From the NCBI GenBank assembly GCA_036169595.1, contig CM069768.1, forward strand, positions 2,214,501 through 2,278,500: a stretch of DNA of 64,000 nt, read 5' to 3'. Made by a program: the position numbers and the translations under genes. The notes under the pieces were generated by a model that was given only the letters and a program-made list of their open reading frames with translations, was not told where the DNA came from and did not search any database. This stretch comes from Dictyostelium firmibasis (lineage: Eukaryota; Evosea; Eumycetozoa; Dictyosteliales; Dictyosteliaceae). This document shows, piece after piece, positions 25,411 to 36,213 of this stretch. Every line of letters begins with the position of its first letter. Positions within the stretch are counted from its first letter, which is position 1.

Positions 25411-26073
25411 TTATTTGTATTCCCATTTTCTAACATCGAAATATGTTCCATAAGAGTTAGCAGGATTCAATTTTACCGTTTCGAGTGGGCCATTCAATAT
25501 CGTAGATTTAAATACAATACCTTCTCTACAAGTTTCTATTATATAAAAAACTTTATCACCAATTTTTGTAGCTATGAAATTAAAAGTTGAACACATGGAA
25601 TCCGTTAATTGTGTTATCTCTAAATTGTTTGTTTTTAGATTATAAAATAAATATTTTTCAAACTCTCTTGATCTTATTGTGTATCTTCCTTGGTATTTAC
25701 TATTGGCCTCAACAAAAAATTTTTCCCACTCCCTTGAATGATTTATTAAATTAATTATTTTTCCATCAGTTCGTACAGTTAAGGTGGAATCAGAAACGAA
25801 ATCAACAATTTGATGTTCAGATAATGTAATGTCTGAATTTTCATTTGATTGTAGTATTAGTTGTTTGTTTTTAAGTTGTTGCAGCAGTTGTTCTTTTTTT
25901 AGTTGTTGCAGTAGTAGTTGCTCTTTTTTTTGTTGTTGTTCTTCTTCTTTTTGTTGTTGTTGCTCCTGGTTTGATAATAATTGATGTATCTCCTTAAAAG
26001 AATTTTCAAGAGAATTTAATTTTTTTAACAATTCATTTTGTTGTGTGTTTAATTGTTCAATTGGTTCTAGCAG

Positions 26074-26138
<65 letters not shown>

Positions 26139-26421
26139 CTTTTTGAGATTGTTTTTGTTCTTGGTGGGGTAGGTTTGATAGTAATTGGTGAAATTCTTTT
26201 TTTAACAATTCAAATTCATTTTTTTGTTGATATAAAATAAAAAAATTTCCAATCAATAATAATATTAAAATAGTAAAGCCACATAGCGTTCTTGTATTAA
26301 ATGGTTTTGTGGTTTCGGTTATTTTATTTTCACTCTTTTTTGATAAATTAATTATACCTCTTATTGTTTGTCCACCCATACATAATGGGTTTTTATTTTC
26401 TATTGAGCCATTTGTGACCAT
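25411..26421 (-). CDS. single-pass membrane coiled-coil protein, function unknown
   Basis: A single exon encodes 336 residues. A short N-terminal segment is followed by a transmembrane helix at about residues 47-64 (CGFTILILLLIGNFFILY) without a cleavable signal. Residues 65-195 form a Gln/Glu/Leu-rich coiled coil with a pure Gln run of about 20 codons. The last 130 residues are a compact beta-rich domain with GRYTIRSREFEKYLFYNL, MCSTFNFIATKIGDKVFYI and ETCREGIVFKST; the spacing loosely recalls beta-trefoil repeats but I cannot assign a family. A type II topology would put the C-terminal domain outside the cytosol. A broken copy lies next to it, so the family duplicates locally. Confidence 0.75.
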
Positions 26422-26432
26422 TTTACAAATTG

Positions 26433-26463
<31 letters not shown>

Positions 26464-26972
26464 GTTCCACTCTTAAATTAATGCTGTGGTCTTCAAAAAA
26501 AAAAAAAAATTCAAAAAAAACTCAAAAAAAATAAAATAAATTTATTATTGAAACTCATCATTGACTTCATCTGATTTATCTAATTAGATAAATTTTTAGT
26601 TCTTTTTTTCTTTTGTCATCATTGATAATAAATAAATGGATAATACCTTTTTCGCAGTATGATTTTGGAACATAATAAAGAGGGTATATTATGTGAACTT
26701 GATTCTGGCCATAGTTTTGTTGTTATCACAAATTCTTTTGAAAAGAAATAGAAAAAAAAAAAAAAATTTTAATTCAAAAAAATTAAAAAAAATTAAATTA
26801 AAAAAATTCATAAAATTTTATTTTTAATTAAATTTATTATTTGCAGAACTGCTTTTTATTTTTTTTTTAGTGGAGACATTGCATTTTCTCTCAAGAAAAA
26901 AAAAAAAAAAAAAAAAATTTTACGAAAAAAAAAAAAATAAGTCACCCAATTTATTTTAATTTTTTACATAAA
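26422..26972. other. divergent promoter region, membrane protein and DEAD helicase genes
   Basis: A 551-base stretch between divergent genes, with several A runs and a mixed-sequence segment at 26540-26740 (including tttttcgcagtatgattttgg). No coding frame or RNA gene is recognised. Confidence 0.5.
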
Positions 26973-27042
26973 ATGTTATCTTTAAATAGAGTATTTATAA
27001 AAAGATGTGAAAAAAACATAAACATTTCATATCTTTCAAAAT

Positions 27043-27081
<39 letters not shown>

Positions 27082-27788
27082 GTAATTTTTATCTTGATAA
27101 TATTTCCTATCAAATTCATAGATTCTCATCAAGAGCTAAAGATGAGGTTCAAGTTTCAGGATTCCCAAATCACCAATCCAAAACTGATAAATCAAAAAAG
27201 AATAAAGGTTTTATGAAAAAAAATAATGAATTTTCAAAAAATCATCCCATTAAAAAAGATTTAAAAGTAGAAAGTTTAAATGAGGATAATTATAGAAGTA
27301 ATAATACACTTAAAATAACACCAAAAAATATTTCACAAACTACTACCACCACCAATACCACTACACCACAAATTAAAACAATAGCCAAAATTTTAGAAGA
27401 AGATAGAATAAAAGAGGCTGAAAGAATACAAGCAATAAAAGAAAGTTATAAAGGATTTAAATATCTTCACCCAGATATTCAAAGTGTTTTAAAGGATATG
27501 AATATACAATATCCTTCAAACATTCAAAATAAATTAATACCAATTATTCAAAGTGGCGTTGATGCATTTGTTTTGGATGAAACTGGTACAGGTAAAAGTT
27601 TTGGTATTATGTTAGAAATTATCAATAGATACTATAATTATATACTTGAAAATAAAAAACAACAACAACAACAACAACAACAACAATCACCAACTTCAAT
27701 TAAACCAAAGTTTATAATTGTTTCACCATCTAGAGAATTGGCATGGCAATTTGGATATTGGTCTAGAAATTTATTAAATAAATTATTA

Positions 27789-27850
<62 letters not shown>

Positions 27851-28494
27851 TTTAGGTAAAATTCAACTAGCAGTTAATAATGGATTATCAGAAGAATTAT
27901 TGATGAAACAATTATTAGGTTCAGAAACAGATATTTTAATTGGTACACCAAATGTAATGTATCCATTAGTAGTCAATGGATTCATTGATATACATGATCT
28001 AAAATTATTATATATAGATGAAGCCGATCATATTTTCCAATCTTTAAAATCAAACACAATTTTTAAAGAGAAAAAGAATAGAAAAGCTCATCCATTAGCC
28101 GGTGCTTTATTATTAAGTGAAATTAAAAGAAAAGTTAGAGAAGATAATCATTTACAACCTGAAACCTTTAATGATTTAGTTTTAAGTACAATTAAAAAGA
28201 ATTTATCTCAACAGCAATTAAATTCAAAAAAAATTAATTCCACCAACGCAACCACAACAACAAATACAAAATATATAAGAACAATGAGACCATTTCAAAC
28301 TATATTCTCATCTGCAACACTTGGTTATACAACCAGAAAAGAAATTAATGATAAGGATTGGATAAATTCTAATTCACAATTAATTTCTGGATTAGAAGAA
28401 AATAAAGAGAAAGAGTATATTGTAAATAACAACCCAAGAATTTCTTTAAGAAATAAAATTAAAGAAGAAGTAGAGGAAGAAGAAAAAGAAGAAG

Positions 28495-28526
<32 letters not shown>

Positions 28527-29327
28527 GAAGAAGAAGAAGAAGAAGATAGAGACGGATACTTTCCCCTTTTAGATGGGGGAATAGAATATACTTTTTTTGA
28601 AGATGCGCCAAAAATGGTAGATCAATTATCAATTATCAACAGACAAAGACATTATTTCTATGGTGTTGAAACTGAAAATGATATGTTTAATAGCATTGTC
28701 CGTTCATGGGGCAACTTTAAAGGTCCAAAGGTTGCACTAGGTATTTTAGCAAATGACAGTAATGTTACTAAAATTTGTGAAGAATTAGGGAAAAGAAATA
28801 TAAACTCAAAACCATTATCATCTATTATGGATTTTAATCAATTCAACCTTCTTCATTTAGAAACCGATAATATTGATCAACAAAGTAAAGAATTAAAGTC
28901 TTTAGTTGAAAAACAAATCAAAGAAAATGAAATCGAAACAAATAAAAAAATAAGAGAAAGAATTGAAATTAGAAATAAAGAAAAAAAAGAAAATAAAGAA
29001 AAGCTACAACAACAACAAAACAAAATTAAAAATAATGTTGAAAGTCATCGATCTTTTTCATTCGAATCAATTGATAAAAGTTCTATACTTTATTTAGCAA
29101 AAGAAGAATCAATCAGAGGTATTGATATTGAAAATATTTCAATAGTTTACATATTAAATGTTGATGTAAAACCAACCTCATACATTCATTTGATGGGTAG
29201 ATCCGCTAGAATGGGTAAGGAAGGAGCTGTAGTTTGTATCTATAATGATGAACTCTCTCCAAACTATCTCAAAACTATGACACAATTAAATATAACGTTT
29301 CGAGAAGCTCCTGCACCTAATTATTAG
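26973..29327 (+). CDS. mitochondrial-type DEAD-box RNA helicase
   Basis: A single exon encodes 784 residues. The first 25 residues (MLSLNRVFIKRCEKN and on) are basic and amphipathic, as in a mitochondrial presequence. The helicase core has motif I DETGTGKS near residue 205, motif Ia PSRELA, motif II DEAD near 349, motif III SAT near 445, a motif V relative SIRGIDI, and motif VI HLMGRSARMG near 755. The upstream Q-motif region reads YPSNIQNKLIPII. Poly-Asn, poly-Gln and a long Glu-rich insert enlarge the protein. Motifs I, V and VI are less canonical than in eIF4A, as in mitochondrial DDX28/Mrh4-like helicases that help ribosome assembly; that subgroup is an inference. It ends 50 bases before a giant AAT tract. 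Confidence 0.88.
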
Positions 29328-29376
29328 TGATAACTGCCATCATTTAAAAATTTTAACAAGTGATATTTATTAATAA

Positions 29377-30286
<910 letters not shown>

Positions 30287-30706
30287 TCATTTTTGTTTGT
30301 TTTCAAAGTTATCTCTTGTTAAAATTTTAAAAGAGAGAGGAGTAAAAGCTTTTTCACATTTACCGCACCACCATCTTTTTTTATCATGTTTAAATAATGG
30401 TGGAAAGTTACATTTTTTACACTTTATACTAATCTTCAATTGATCATTTATTATTTTAGTTTGCAATTTATCTTGATTCAATGTTTTTTTTATAGTTGTT
30501 GTTGTTAAACAATTTTTATTATTATTATTATTGGAAATTTTTGGAATTTTTTTGATATTTGGTTTAACATATTGATTACCTTTAATTTTTGTAGAACTAT
30601 TATTTAATTGGATCACATTTAGTTTTGAAATTTCTTTTTCTGAGAAAACCGGATGATTTAATAAAAAATCAATTTTTAATTTTTCATTTATTTTGATATT
30701 ATTCAT
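30287..30706 (-). CDS. small zinc-ribbon protein, function unknown
   Basis: A single exon encodes 139 residues. The N-terminal part is Lys/Asn/Ile-rich with little sign of a fold (NHPVFSEKEISKLNVIQL). The C-terminal 45 residues hold a four-cysteine zinc ribbon: CKKCNFPPLFKHDKKRWWC followed by GKCEKAF, giving a CxxC-x15-CxxC pattern with two aromatic residues beside the second knuckle, then a basic tail. Such ribbons bind nucleic acids or proteins. No family is recognised. The Cys spacing and the leader make a real gene likely even though it is small. Confidence 0.65.
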   Translation of the reverse strand: MNNIKINEKLKIDFLLNHPVFSEKEISKLNVIQLNNSSTKIKGNQYVKPNIKKIPKISNNNNNKNCLTTTTIKKTLNQDKLQTKIINDQLKISIKCKKCNFPPLFKHDKKRWWCGKCEKAFTPLSFKILTRDNFENKQK

Positions 30707-31484
30707 TTCTATTATATTTTGGAAAAGAAATTATTATTATTCTTTTTTTTTTTTTTATTTATTTATTTTTTTTTGTTTTTAACTAATTAAGGTTATATAG
30801 TAATTACTATATTTCTATTTTTATATTTTTAAAAAAATTGAAAATGTTGATTAATTTATTTGTTCAATTTATAATTTTTTTTCAAATATTTATTTTTAAT
30901 AAAAAAAACAAAAACAAAAAAAATTAAACTATTCATTTTTTCTTTGTAAAAGTTGCAAAGAAAAGTGGGTTTTTTTTTAATAATCCAATTTGGGAAAAAA
31001 AGGAATCTTAATGATGGAGTTTATTTGAGTGTGAATTGTTGGTAGTTATTTATTTTTTTTATTTTTTTTTATTTTTTTTTATTTTTTTAATACAATTGAT
31101 GTACCCCTTTGACTATTGATTTTAAAAAAAAAAAAAACTAAAAAATGAATAAAAAATTGGTTTACTTTGTCAAATCTTTACCAACAAGATAAAATCTTTT
31201 TTTTATTATTTTTTTTTTTTGACTTACTTATAACACACCCACAATTATTATTAAGGAAATCAAAATTGAAAAAATTGATTTTTTAAATATTTATTGGAAA
31301 TTATGTATTTTTTATATTGTAACTGTGGTTAAAGGGGTTGATTTTTAACACTTGCTCACGTGCGCTATCGGGCATTTTAATTATTTTATTAAAATACTAT
31401 GAACACAACTAAATCATTTGGAAATACATATGTACATTATCAGTTATCTTTTTTTTTATTTTTATATTTATCGTATAGTACCTT

Positions 31485-31519
<35 letters not shown>

Positions 31520-31694
31520 TGAATTTAAGATCTGACAAATGATTTAATTCACTCATTTATTCATTATTGAGAGGATTTAAAAAAAAAAATTGAAAATTGT
31601 TGGTAATTATAAAAAAAAAAAAAAATTATAAAAAATAAGAAAATAGACAAAAATATTTTTTATAATGTATTAATTGTATTATTTTTTAGTTTTT

Positions 31695-31729
<35 letters not shown>

Positions 31730-31763
31730 ATTATTATTTAATATATAATTTATTTAAACTATT
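30707..31763. other. 1.06 kb intergenic with an E-box island
   Basis: Mainly A and T runs. A GC-rich island at 31350-31373 contains CACGTG. Mixed sequence at 31130-31320 and 31370-31440 shows no open frame of note. This is the upstream region of the zinc-ribbon gene and the 3' flank of the DUF962 gene. Confidence 0.45.
31355..31373. promoter_or_regulatory. CACGTG island
   Basis: The stretch ctcacgtgcgctatcgggc has 13 G or C in 19 bases, in flanks that are over 80 percent AT. It contains the palindromic E-box/G-box core CACGTG at 31357-31362, the target of bHLH and bZIP factors in other eukaryotes. It lies 650 bases upstream of the zinc-ribbon gene. A function is inferred only. Confidence 0.3.
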
Positions 31764-31982
31764 TTAAAACTTAATTTTTCCACTTAAAATTGAAGAATAC
31801 ATTTTCATATCTCCTCTGAATGACCAACCTGGATATTTGAAGGTAGCTGGTTTGTTTTTCTATAAATAAAATAAAATGAAAAAAATAAAATAAAAAAAAA
31901 AAAAAATTATTTAGTATTTAAATAGAAAATCTTTTTTTAAATTATAATTAAAAATAAAAAAAAAAATAAATAAAATATAAAT

Positions 31983-32026
<44 letters not shown>

Positions 32027-32245
32027 CTCAATAAAGAAATGACCAGCCCATGCAAAACCATAACCAAATACCAAAGCTAATAATAAGTATCTAAATTGAC
32101 CAGTCAATAAAGCATAGGCAATTGTTAAAAAAGCTAAAGTGGTACCAATAAAATGTAATCTTCTGTTGGTTCTATTGGTATGTTCCTTTAAATAGTATGG
32201 ATAGAATTCTTTGAAGCTGTTATATACAATGAGGTCTTGTGCCAT
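31764..32245 (-). CDS. small DUF962 (Mpo1-like) membrane protein
   Basis: Two exons, 32245-32027 and 31859-31764, give 104 residues; the intron carries a long A run. The protein matches the short, bacterial-length DUF962 proteins: NSFKEFYPYYLKEHTNRTNR, RRLHFIGTTLAFLTIAYALL, FGYGFAWAGHFFIE, then from exon 2 KNKPATFKYPGWSFRGDMKM. The His residues in LKEH, LHF and GHFF are the conserved candidate metal ligands of this family, whose yeast member Mpo1 is an iron-dependent dioxygenase that shortens 2-hydroxy fatty acids. Two transmembrane segments are visible. The join HFFIE to KNKPATF is exactly as in family members, so the small second exon is secure. Confidence 0.92.
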
Positions 32246-32346
32246 TTTTTAAAATTATCTTTAAAATAGAGAAGTAGAGACTATTTCGAAGGAAATACTG
32301 TAAAAAAAAAAAAAAAAAAATCAATACCAACGATAGAATTTTAATT

Positions 32347-32382
<36 letters not shown>

Positions 32383-32954
32383 TAATTAATTTGAAAAATC
32401 AAAAAAAATCAAAAAATCAAAAAAAAAAAAAAATTGAATAATATCTTCTCATTCGTCATGCACGAATAGTTATTTGAAACAATTAGAAATAGAAATTTGG
32501 TGTAGGTCAATGATGAATTGCCAACAAAGATATTAAAGAGAAACAAAATCTATTTTTTTTTTTTTTATTTTCTATAAGAAATGTTATTTGTTCCAATATA
32601 GGTGAAATATTTTTTTATTTTTTTTTTTATTTCTAATTTTTGTTTGAAAAAAAAAAAAATTAATTTCCTTTTTTATTCTTTAAATATGAATAATCATTAT
32701 AACGTTATAATGAATTAGTAGTTTCCATATAATGGTTGTTCATGGGGGAAGAGTAAAAAAAAAAAAAAAAAATGAAAATTAAAAAAATAAAAAAAATAAA
32801 ATTAAAAAAATAAAATTTTTTTTTAAATTTTTAATTAAAAAATTATTTATTGAATCAATTTTTTTTTTTTTTATTTTTTTAATTATTTTTTTTGTTTTGT
32901 TTTTACCCCCTAATAAAAAAATATTATTAATAAATAAATAAATAAATAAAAAAA
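32246..32954. other. divergent promoter region, DUF962 and beta-mannosidase genes
   Basis: A 709-base stretch with A runs near 32300-32430 and T runs near 32820-32900. A mixed-sequence patch at 32430-32530 (catgcacgaatag) and one at 32690-32755 stand out. No gene is seen. Confidence 0.5.
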
Positions 32955-33163
32955 ATGTATTATTCAAAGCAAACATTAAATGGAGAATGGAAATTACAAT
33001 TGTTAAATTATAAATCTGATTTATCAAATGAACCAAAAGGTGAAATTCCAATTAAGGAATTAAAAAATGATGAACAAATTAATGCTACAGTTCCAGGAGA
33101 AGTTCACATGGATTTACATAAAAATAATTTAATTCCTGATTTATATATTGGTGAAAAAGAAGT

Positions 33164-33205
<42 letters not shown>

Positions 33206-34196
33206 AATCTTGAAATAATTATTCATTTTTATTATTATTTTTTTTTTTAATTAGTTAGAATATAGGTGGATACCAGAAAGTGATTGGAAATATAGTAGAG
33301 AATTTAAAATTTGTAAAAGAGAGTATGAAAGACAAAACAATATTGATTTAGTATGTGAGGGTATTGATACAGTTGCAGAGGTTTTCATTAATGGTGTTAA
33401 ATTGGAACAAAAACTAGAGAATATGTTTAGAATTCATAGGATCAAAGATATAAAGAGATATTTGAATAAACCGAAACCAAATGATAACGATGACGATGAG
33501 ACTATTAATCAAATCGAAATTATCATTTACTCACCATCAAAGTATTGCAAAGATTTAGCAAAGAAATATAAATATGAAATACCAGAATGGGAATATCCAA
33601 ATGGCATACATCATAGAAATTTCATTAGAAAGGTTGCATGTCATTTCGGTTGGGACTGGGGACCTTGTTTCTGTCCATTAGGTATCTATAAAGATATCTC
33701 ATTAGAATTCTACTCCTTACCATTAATCAAAGAGGTGATGATTCATCAGAATCATAAAGATTATCACCTAATTGGTACTATTGAAATTGATATCTCCCTA
33801 AGATTTTACACAAGTTCAATCTATAGTTTTAGAGCAGAGAAAGAATTACCAATCGACATTTTGGTCGTTCATCGTGGCACTGGCTCCACAACACACAAAA
33901 CACTCTCTTTAAACACTAGTAAACTTTTAAAAGATTCCAAATATACATTCACTGTAGCCATCAATGATGCACAATTATGGTGGCCAAAAGGACATGGTGA
34001 TCAAAATCTTTATGATCTTACAATTTCAATTCCAAAATCAACTTTAAATAAAAAAATTTCCTTAACGACCAATTCAAATAATTATAATACTACCACCATC
34101 CCTTCGACAATTAGCTCATCAGGTAGTGAGGATGCACCAATAACATCTCCAACGAGTGAAGAAATCAATAACGATATTAATAATAGTAATAACAAC

Positions 34197-34246
<50 letters not shown>

Positions 34247-36119
34247 AACTAATTTTATTGAGCAAAATCAAAATCAGAATCAGGATCAAGATAACGATAA
34301 TGATAATAAAATTATATATAAAATTAAAAAAACAATTGGTTTACGAACAGCAACAGTTGATGTATCAAAGGATATTCATGGTAGAAAGTTCCAAATTGTG
34401 GTAAATGGAGTTTCAATTTTTGCAAAAGGTGCAGATTGGATACCAGCTGATCATTTCTTAACAAGGATTACAAATGAAAAGATATTTCATCTTTTAAATT
34501 CTGCACGTTTGGCCAATATGAATTGCTTAAGAGTCTGGGGTGGTGGCCAATATGAATCCGATTATTTCTATGAACTCTGTGACGAATTTGGTATTATGTT
34601 ATGGCAAGATTTAATGTTTGGATGTGCTCTTTACCCAACAAATAAAGAGTTTTTAAAGAATGTTAAAAAGGAGGTGAAATGCCAAATCAATAGAATCGGT
34701 AGCCATCCTTCCGTTATACTATGGTGTGGTAGTAACGAGAGTGAACAAGCTATCGTTGATCGTGTTTGGGATCCAATTAAAAACAATTCTCATAGATATA
34801 CCATTGATTTCAATACGCTATACGTTGATGTTATTATGAAAATATTGAAAAAAAAACTACCAGAGGCTTTCTTTTGGGTTAGTAGTCCATCGAATGGTGT
34901 ACATGAATGGGGTGATACCAATGATCCAACAAGAGGTGATACTCATTATTGGGGTGTATGGCATGGTAATTTGGATTACATTAGTGGTTATTTGAATTCA
35001 AAGAGTCGTTTCCTTTCAGAGTTTGGTTTCCAATCGTTACCATCTTTTAGTGAACTTAAAAAAGTATTATCATCATTCGATCAATTGAATATAACATCAC
35101 CAGAGATGGAAGGCCGTCAAAGATCACCAAATCCTGGTAATCTTGGTATTTTAAAGCATATTGGTCTTCATTTTCGTGTTCCATTGGATTTTGAGTTACT
35201 CTGTTACACTAGTCAAATTCTTCAAGCTATTTCCATTAAAACTGGTTGTGAACATTGGAGACGAAGTAAACCATATTGTATGGGTACTCTATATTGGCAA
35301 CTACAAGATATTTGGTGTGGTCCATCATGGTCTTCAATAGAATACAATGGTAATTGGAAGGCAATGCAATATTTTGCTAAGAAATTCTATCAACCAATTC
35401 TATTGTCTTTTGTTGACAATGTCGACTATCCAAATATTTTAGAGGTTTGGTTAACTCATGACTATGATAATATGGATAACATTTACATCCAATCCAAATT
35501 GGTCATTTTAGTTTGGAGTCTCGAAACCTCTACAATTGTAAACACCGTTGAAACCATTGCCTCCGTTGTGCTATCTGATAAAAACCAATTGAGTAAAAGA
35601 GTACTTCAAATTAGCAAAGATAAACTATTTGGTGTTTTGCCTTTACCCTCAAACAATTACATTGTCACTGGTCATTTCGATTGTGATACAATGAAATCGA
35701 ATAATCAAGCATTAATCTCCAAATTCACCAATGAAAACTATTCAGACATTTCAAATACCTACTATCCATGTGCTTTTAAAAAGTTGATTTTAAAGCCAAC
35801 AAAAATTCAATTCTCAAATAATGGTCAAAGTGGTGTCGTCGTTGATCCAAATTGGTGTCGTTTATCATCAACTCCAATGAAATCTTCCAACGTAACTGTT
35901 GATCATGAAAATAAATCCTTTGAATTTACAATTGAATCAACTGAATCAATAGCCCTCTTTGTTTGGATTGAATGTGTAAACTACCAATCTGGTTATTATT
36001 CTGATAATGGTTTTAATCTTTTCAAAGATTATCCAAAATCCGTTACCTATTATCCTTTAGAATTTGATCCATTAGTTATTCCAGAATTTACTTTTACATC
36101 ATTAAGAGATACATATTAA
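32955..36119 (+). CDS. beta-mannosidase, glycoside hydrolase family 2
   Basis: Two exons, 32955-33161 and 33255-36119, give 1023 residues. The enzyme removes terminal beta-linked mannose from oligosaccharides during glycan breakdown. The N-terminal sugar-binding domain includes LNGEWKLQL and TVPGEVHMDLHKNNLIPD; then EGIDTVAEVFINGV and HFGWDWGPCFCPLGIYKD. The catalytic barrel begins near WIPADHF and GRKFQIVVNGVSIFAKGADW; the acid/base Glu is in WCGSNESEQ (about residue 563) and the nucleophile Glu in LSEFGFQSLPS (about 657). A poly-Asn and Gln/Asp insert near 300-360 explains the extra length over the roughly 880-residue animal enzyme. No signal peptide is visible at this start, so it may act in the cytosol, as fungal type-B enzymes do, or an upstream exon is missed. 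Confidence 0.93.
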
Positions 36120-36213
36120 AAAAAAAAAATACAATAAAATAAAATAAAATAAAATAAATACTATACAAAATAAAATAAAACCATAATAATAAAATAAAAT
36201 AATATTTATTCAT

